Shown in pieces: positions 7,732-11,504 of a stretch of 11,504 nt of DNA. Within the stretch, counting starts at the first letter, position 1. Each line of letters opens with the position of its first letter. The position numbers were made by a program, and so were the translations under genes. Source of the stretch: Cyclobacteriaceae bacterium (GTDB lineage Bacteria > Bacteroidota > Bacteroidia > Cytophagales > Cyclobacteriaceae). The stretch is from the NCBI GenBank assembly GCA_015492915.1, contig WGED01000699.1, positions 1 to 11,504 on the forward strand. The letters are read 5' to 3'. The notes under the pieces were generated by a model. That model saw only the letters and a program-made list of their open reading frames with translations, was not told where the DNA came from and ran no database searches.

Positions 7732-9372
7732 ATGAATATGAAATTGATATGGGGAATGGTAATGTTATTAACATTGATGTTGTTTTCTGCTTGCGATCAG
7801 CAAACCGATAACGTGGCAAAGGAATTTGTTTCTGTAAAAGGACAGCGATTTATCGATTCGCAAGGAAGGCAGTTGATATTACACGGTATAAATGTCGTAA
7901 ATAAGGATCCGGAGACCGGGTACCTCGGCCATGTGGGGCCCGGGGATTTTGCGAAGTTCAAGTCATGGGGTTTCAATGTTATCCGTCTTGGGATTATCTG
8001 GGACGGCCTGGAGCCGGAGCCCGGAGAGTACAATGAAGAATATCTCAAGGGGATCGACGAGATGATCCAATGGGCTGCAGATCATGACCTCTACGTTTTC
8101 CTCGATATGCACCAGGATCTGTATAGTGTCAAATTTAGTGATGGGGCTCCCGAATGGGCAACCATAACTGATGGTCAGCCACACCAGACGGGAGAGATCT
8201 GGAGTGACGCATACCTGATCAGTCCGGCAGTGCAGACAGCGTTTGACAACTTCTGGAAGAACACCCCGGCTCCTGACAGTATTGGCATCCAGGATCATTA
8301 CATCAACCTCTGGAAACACATCGCAAAGCGCTATGCTGATAATATGACCGTGATCGGCTTTGACATTATGAATGAACCGTTTATGGGATCTGAAGCAAAT
8401 AAAGTAATGCCTTTGCTCATACAGGCCTTCGCAAAAGTGCTGGTGGAGAAAACCGGGCAGGCGCCACCTCCCGGAGAGGAGTTAATGATGATGTGGAGTA
8501 TCCCGGAGGAGCGGCTCAAGGTACTCGAAATGATCTCGGAGAAGGAAGTTTATAAAAGTGTGATCGATGGTATCTATGAAGTGAATGCGGCATTTGAGAA
8601 GGGGCCTCTGACAGCATTTTTTCAAAAAGCCAGGGATGCAATCAGGGAAGTGGATGAAAATCACATTATTTTCATAGAGCACAGCTATTTCACCAACATG
8701 GGCGTGAAAGGAGCCCTGCAATCACTTGTCGATGAAAATGGCAACCAGGATCTATTGGTGGCCTATGCGGCACACGGATACGATCTGGTTGTAGATACCG
8801 AGGGCATTGCCAACCCAAGCATGGACCGTACCGAACTCATATTTGAACGCATCGCGGAATCGGGCAGAAGGATGAATATGCCGGTACTCATCGGTGAGTG
8901 GGGGGCTTTTGGCGGGGTCTCGCCCGAATACACACCTGTGGCAGCTTATATCATGAACCTGTTCAATAAATTCCTGTTTAGCGATACCTATTGGGCTTAT
9001 GGCAAGCACATGGAAGGAGCGCCGTATGTGACTGAAGTGCTCGCCAAGCCTTATCCCGTTAAGACGTCAGGCATGTTCGAGTCATATAATTACGACTTTG
9101 AATCGGGACAATTTGAATGTCAATGGCTGGAGAGTGGCAGTATTAAGTCTCCGACAGTCATCTATGTACCGGATCTGGAGCGTTTATCAAAAGAAGGATT
9201 GAAAATAATCCCGGAGGCGAATAAAATAGATATATTAAATATCGAAGGCTCAACGGCGGGATATTTAATCATTCCTTCGCTTGGTCGGGATGCTAACAGA
9301 TCGGTGAGCTTTACAATTGAGTTGGGAAGCAATGAAGAGATATCGCTGGTAAAACAAATGAGGAGAAATTAA
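7732..9372 (+). CDS. GH5 glycoside hydrolase lipoprotein, endoglycoceramidase-like
   Basis: This is a retaining beta-glycosidase of family GH5 (clan A TIM barrel), resembling endoglycoceramidases that release the intact glycan from glycosphingolipids. Counted from Met 7732, visible features are lipobox FSAC with Cys21, VIRLG (83-87), the motif DMHQDLYS (125-132) typical of endoglycoceramidases, the acid/base Glu215 in MNEPF, His348 in YAAHGYD, and the nucleophile Glu389 in LIGEWG. An insert of about 70 residues after the NEP motif may shape a lipid- or glycan-binding cleft. Residues about 445-540 look like the C-terminal beta-sandwich of this GH5 group (PF18564). A longer frame opens at 7684, but the promoter element at 7698-7705 and the compact signal peptide MNMKLIWGMVMLL favour 7732 (or 7738). 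Specificity is inferred; another beta-glucoside or galactoside substrate is possible. It follows the SusCD unit but is probably transcribed separately. Confidence 0.9.
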   Translation: MNMKLIWGMVMLLTLMLFSACDQQTDNVAKEFVSVKGQRFIDSQGRQLILHGINVVNKDPETGYLGHVGPGDFAKFKSWGFNVIRLGIIWDGLEPEPGEYNEEYLKGIDEMIQWAADHDLYVFLDMHQDLYSVKFSDGAPEWATITDGQPHQTGEIWSDAYLISPAVQTAFDNFWKNTPAPDSIGIQDHYINLWKHIAKRYADNMTVIGFDIMNEPFMGSEANKVMPLLIQAFAKVLVEKTGQAPPPGEELMMMWSIPEERLKVLEMISEKEVYKSVIDGIYEVNAAFEKGPLTAFFQKARDAIREVDENHIIFIEHSYFTNMGVKGALQSLVDENGNQDLLVAYAAHGYDLVVDTEGIANPSMDRTELIFERIAESGRRMNMPVLIGEWGAFGGVSPEYTPVAAYIMNLFNKFLFSDTYWAYGKHMEGAPYVTEVLAKPYPVKTSGMFESYNYDFESGQFECQWLESGSIKSPTVIYVPDLERLSKEGLKIIPEANKIDILNIEGSTAGYLIIPSLGRDANRSVSFTIELGSNEEISLVKQMRRN

Positions 9373-9691
9373 AATGGTCTGAAACTCATTCAGGAGTAAG
9401 TAATTCCGAAACCGGCAACCATCACCTTCATGGAAAAAGGCCAATTTCTCATGCTTTGTCAAACGTCATGTTTCGCGATGGGTGAGATCTCCAAATCAGG
9501 ACGTTTTATTGAAAACCGGATATTGTATGCCTGAAATTCAGAACGAAACCCTTGTTCTAATATCTTCCTGCATTCCCCCTGCCTTCCGTTACCTGATGAA
9601 AAATCATCGTTTTCTCATGGAATATTTCATAAATGGTTTTGCAACTTCAGGGCCGTGATATCCTTTGATCATCTTTTTGACGCACAACCGG

Positions 9692-9772
9692 CTCCGGAGA
9701 AGTCAGCCCTCTAACAATCTTGTCAGCTAAAACCTGCAAGGGCTCCGTAGGAGTGATGCTCCTTCATGGCAG
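9692..9772 (+). repeat. Cluster of overlapping inverted repeats (CTCC/GGAG)
   Basis: A perfect palindrome CTCCGGAG lies at 9692-9699. Downstream, CTGCAAGG (9734-9741) can pair with CCTT (9761-9764) and GCAG (9769-9772) across a 4-nt bulge. This encloses an inner hairpin CTCC-GTA-GGAG (9743-9753). The GGAG can instead pair with the later copy in AGGAG-TGATG-CTCCT (9749-9763), so two inner foldings exclude each other. This resembles REP-like elements or an RNA leader. The individual stems are short, so function is uncertain. Confidence 0.4.
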
Positions 9773-9788
9773 TGTGTGAGGTGAGCTG

Positions 9789-9809
9789 ATATCAGGGGAG
9801 ACCTGATAT
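9789..9809 (+). promoter_or_regulatory. Hairpin upstream of the symporter gene
   Basis: ATATCAGG (9789-9796) and CCTGATAT (9802-9809) form a perfect 8-bp inverted repeat around a 5-nt spacer (GGAGA). It lies 72 bp before the symporter ATG. There is no T-run after it, so it is not a standard terminator. An operator for a dimeric regulator or a leader hairpin would fit the position. Confidence 0.45.
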
Positions 9810-9881
9810 GCGAGCGGTTTGTAACTTTCGCAAAATATTCCCTTTTTTATAAGTTGAGAGTTACATATTAATGAAAGCATC

Positions 9882-11306
9882 ATGTCCTTTACGCTGATCG
9901 GTTTTTTACTCTACCTCGTAGTGATCCTCGTTGTCGGGTTTATTATGTACAATCGCAATAAATCTCATGAGGATTTTATTATTGGCGGGCGGGCGATGAA
10001 CCCGTGGGTGGTTGCCTTTTCCGAGCGTGCCTCTGGCGAATCGGCGTGGCTGCTACTCGGACTGCCAGGGCTCGGTTACGCAGCGGGATATATCGGCATG
10101 TGGGATGCGATCGGCTGTGTAACGGGAATTTTCGTTTACTGGTACGTGATTGCCGAAAAACTCAGAGCCCAATCCGAAGCAAGCAAATCCATCACGTTGC
10201 CCGATTTTTTTGCGCAGCGTTTCCTTTCTTTATCGAAACCTATCAGGCTGACAGCTACCTTTATCATCATTTTCTTTTTTACTTTTTATCTCGCTGCCCA
10301 GTTCAACGGTGCAGGCAAAGTACTGAACGTAACCTTCGGCATCCCGAATATTTATGGAATTCTCATAGGGGCAGTCATTATTATTTTTTATACCATGATG
10401 GGGGGCTTCCTCGCTGTTGCATGGACCGACCTGATACAAGGCATTATCATGATCGGTGCTTTGGTCATACTGCCGCTGGTTGGGTTTGTGGAGATCATGG
10501 AGCAGCATCGCAATATCAGCAATGCCATGGCCACGGCAGGCGCCAACTTCACGGACGTTACGGGCGGAGAGACAGGATGGGCTGCCGCTGCAGTGGTGAT
10601 CAGCGGCCTGAGCTGGGGGTTGGGATACATGGGGCAACCGCACCTCCTCACGCGGTTTATGTCGATAAACAGTGTTGCCAATATCAAAATCAGTCGCAGG
10701 ATAGCTTTTGTCTGGGCGGTGCCCGCGTTCACGGGGGCGCTGCTGATAGGATTGATCGGGCTGGTATATTACGGTCAGGGAGCGTTTGATGATGTGGAGA
10801 ATGTGATGCCCCAATTGGCCAACGACTTGCTGCCGGCATGGCTCGCAGGCATTTTTATCTCGGGCGCCATCGCAGCCATGATGTCCACGGCCGATTCGCA
10901 ATTACTGGTTATTACTTCGTCAGTGATCGAGGATATATATCATAAAACTTTTGAGAAAGAGGTGTCGGAACAGAAATTACTGATGCTCAGCCGGCTCATA
11001 ACCATCTTAGTCGGCGTCGTGGGGTTCGTTATCTCTATCACCTCCACCAAACTGGTCTTTACCATGGTTTCTTATGCCTGGGCGGGTCTGGGAGCCTCTT
11101 TCGGTCCTGCCCTGCTCATGACACTCTGGTGGAAAAAAATAAGGGCCAGAGGTGTTTTGGCAGGCATGATCACCGGTACGGTCGTGACAATTATCTGGAC
11201 CAGCCTGCCGGAGCTGGACGGTGTTTTGTCATCAAGACTGATAGCATGGGTCGCAGCACTCGTTGCCGTTGTATCTGTCAGCCTTGTAAGCAGTAAGGAA
11301 GTCTGA
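9882..11306 (+). CDS. PutP-like sodium/solute symporter (SSS family)
   Basis: This is an inner-membrane secondary transporter of the SSS family (TC 2.A.21), driving uptake of a small organic solute with sodium. The 474-residue protein is hydrophobic throughout, close to the usual PutP size, with about 12-13 membrane segments. Family signatures are FIIGGRAMNPWVVAFSE (32-48), WLLLGLPG (56-63), ITLPDFFAQRF (104-114), MGGFLAVAWTDLIQG (173-187), WGLGYMGQPHLLTRFM (245-260), and Ser335/Thr336 in AAMMSTADSQLLV, matching the Na2-site Ser/Thr of the family. Compared with E. coli PutP (from memory), the sodium-linked Asp55 position is Gly52 here, with Glu53 next to it (ASGESAW against ASDMSGW). Proline is therefore not assured as substrate, and no gene name is given. 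The start at 9882 lacks a Shine-Dalgarno but places the first helix correctly. It follows the structured gap and is probably expressed on its own. Confidence 0.93.
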   Translation: MSFTLIGFLLYLVVILVVGFIMYNRNKSHEDFIIGGRAMNPWVVAFSERASGESAWLLLGLPGLGYAAGYIGMWDAIGCVTGIFVYWYVIAEKLRAQSEASKSITLPDFFAQRFLSLSKPIRLTATFIIIFFFTFYLAAQFNGAGKVLNVTFGIPNIYGILIGAVIIIFYTMMGGFLAVAWTDLIQGIIMIGALVILPLVGFVEIMEQHRNISNAMATAGANFTDVTGGETGWAAAAVVISGLSWGLGYMGQPHLLTRFMSINSVANIKISRRIAFVWAVPAFTGALLIGLIGLVYYGQGAFDDVENVMPQLANDLLPAWLAGIFISGAIAAMMSTADSQLLVITSSVIEDIYHKTFEKEVSEQKLLMLSRLITILVGVVGFVISITSTKLVFTMVSYAWAGLGASFGPALLMTLWWKKIRARGVLAGMITGTVVTIIWTSLPELDGVLSSRLIAWVAALVAVVSVSLVSSKEV

Positions 11307-11352
11307 CCTTCGCTAATGTTGTGTCAAATGAAAATTAACGCAAATACTGTTT

Positions 11353-11370
11353 TTGGACCCAAAATTCTCA
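11353..11370 (-). repeat. 18-bp inverted repeat, right partner (putative element terminus)
   Basis: TTGGACCCAAAATTCTCA is the reverse complement of 143-160 with one mismatch. It begins 47 bp after the symporter stop codon and ends 21 bp before the right direct repeat. It would be the left terminal inverted repeat of the element copy that runs off the right window edge. The gap 11307-11352 shows no clear terminator for the symporter gene. Confidence 0.7.
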
Positions 11371-11391
11371 CCAGGATTTCGTTATGAGAGG

Positions 11392-11501
11392 TTAAAGTAC
11401 AACTTGTCCCGCCAGGGCGGGAAGAAAATCAGCACGTTTGACGAGGAGGCATAATGCACTTTTATGGTGACGAATCAAACGTGAACGAAGTGTCTGATTT
11501 T
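11392..11501 (+). repeat. Right copy of structured direct repeat (MITE-like element, truncated by window edge)
   Basis: This matches positions 1-110 at 106 of 110 bases, in the same orientation. The GC hairpin (11407-11422) and both arms of the long stem (11425-11441 with 11475-11483 and 11494-11501) are unchanged. The four differences lie in the loop and the 10-nt bulge. The last three bases of the window (AAA) diverge from the left copy (GAC). With the inverted repeat at 11353-11370 this is the left part of an element that continues past the window. Confidence 0.95.
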
Positions 11502-11504
11502 AAA
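11454..11504 (+). CDS. Possible 5' end of an ORF in the right repeat copy (partial)
   Basis: An ATG at 11454 follows GAGGAGG (11443-11449), the clearest Shine-Dalgarno-like sequence in the window, with a 4-nt gap. The frame stays open to the window edge for 17 codons, reading MHFYGDESNVNEVSDFK. It matches the left mini-ORF except for two amino-acid changes. It could be the start of a gene carried by the full-length element, for example a transposase, but 17 residues are too few to assign a family. The palindromic repeat may equally be non-coding. Confidence 0.25.
   Translation, partial: MHFYGDESNVNEVSDFK

Larger units (their letters stand above)
9373..9881. other. 509-bp gap without a convincing gene, rich in inverted repeats
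   Basis: No frame here looks like a conserved protein, and no transfer or ribosomal RNA is recognisable. The first half (9373-9680) is featureless apart from short open stretches on the minus strand, and no clear terminator follows the GH5 stop codon. The second half holds several palindromes, listed separately. The region is long for this compact locus. It could contain the symporter promoter and leader, a small RNA, or a decayed dispersed repeat. No full TAnnTTTG element is present; the nearest is TAACTTTC at 9822-9829. Confidence 0.6.

Noticed and set aside
9373..9680. Degenerate minus-strand gene after the GH5 gene
   Set aside because: A stretch of about 50 codons is open on the minus strand, but it is broken by several stops on either side and resembles no protein family I can name.
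9871..9897. Eight-codon leader peptide (MKASCPLR) overlapping the symporter start
   Set aside because: It has no ribosome-binding site, no run of regulatory codons and no linked attenuator. An ATG this close to the real start is expected by chance.
10004..10901. Long overlapping frames on both strands across the symporter gene (10004-10789 on +, 10230-10901 on -)
   Set aside because: Their translations are low-complexity, rich in Cys/His/Arg, and lack family motifs. The PutP-like frame covers the same bases with strong conservation, so these are shadows.
1..11504. End-to-end overlap of a circular plasmid or phage contig
   Set aside because: The end repeats differ at four of 110 positions and diverge after 110, whereas a circular assembly overlap should be exact. 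No replication, partition or phage genes are present.

Overview
The window looks like chromosomal DNA of a Bacteroidota bacterium, most likely of the Cytophagales/Cyclobacteriaceae type. This rests on the FecR-SusC-SusD gene order, Bacteroidota-style lipoprotein signals, the near absence of Shine-Dalgarno sites, and one good TAnnTTTG promoter element. The phylum is secure; the order is a guess from sequence style.

Layout. All six solid genes are on the + strand. (1) Positions 1-226 hold one part of a structured repeat and then a FecR leader. (2) Positions 227-7474 hold a tightly packed unit: a FecR anti-sigma factor, an STN-bearing SusC TonB-dependent transporter, a SusD-like lipoprotein, and a lipoprotein with an Ig-like domain and an unrecognised C-terminal half. 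A strong hairpin terminator at 7496-7528 closes it. (3) Positions 7732-9372 hold a lipoprotein glycoside hydrolase of family GH5 resembling endoglycoceramidases, probably with its own promoter. (4) Positions 9373-9881 are a 509-bp gap without a convincing gene but with several inverted repeats. (5) Positions 9882-11306 hold a PutP-like sodium/solute symporter. (6) The right edge carries a second copy of the left-edge repeat, in the same orientation.

How it could work together (inference). SusC/SusD and the Ig-like lipoprotein would bind and import an oligosaccharide or glycoconjugate at the outer membrane. The GH5 lipoprotein would cut the glycan, possibly from a sphingolipid, and the symporter would take up a small product across the inner membrane. 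The STN domain of SusC and the FecR protein form a substrate-sensing pair, but the expected ECF sigma-factor gene is absent between the repeat and fecR.

The most unusual feature is the repeat. Bases 1-110 and 11392-11501 match at 106 of 110 positions and can fold into a long imperfect hairpin, and all four differences fall outside the paired arms. Just inside them, 143-160 and 11353-11370 form an 18-bp inverted repeat with one mismatch. The simplest reading is that each window edge cuts through one copy of a roughly 200-bp MITE-like element with 18-bp terminal inverted repeats. The window may therefore be a genomic segment, or a whole assembly contig, bounded by two copies of a dispersed element.
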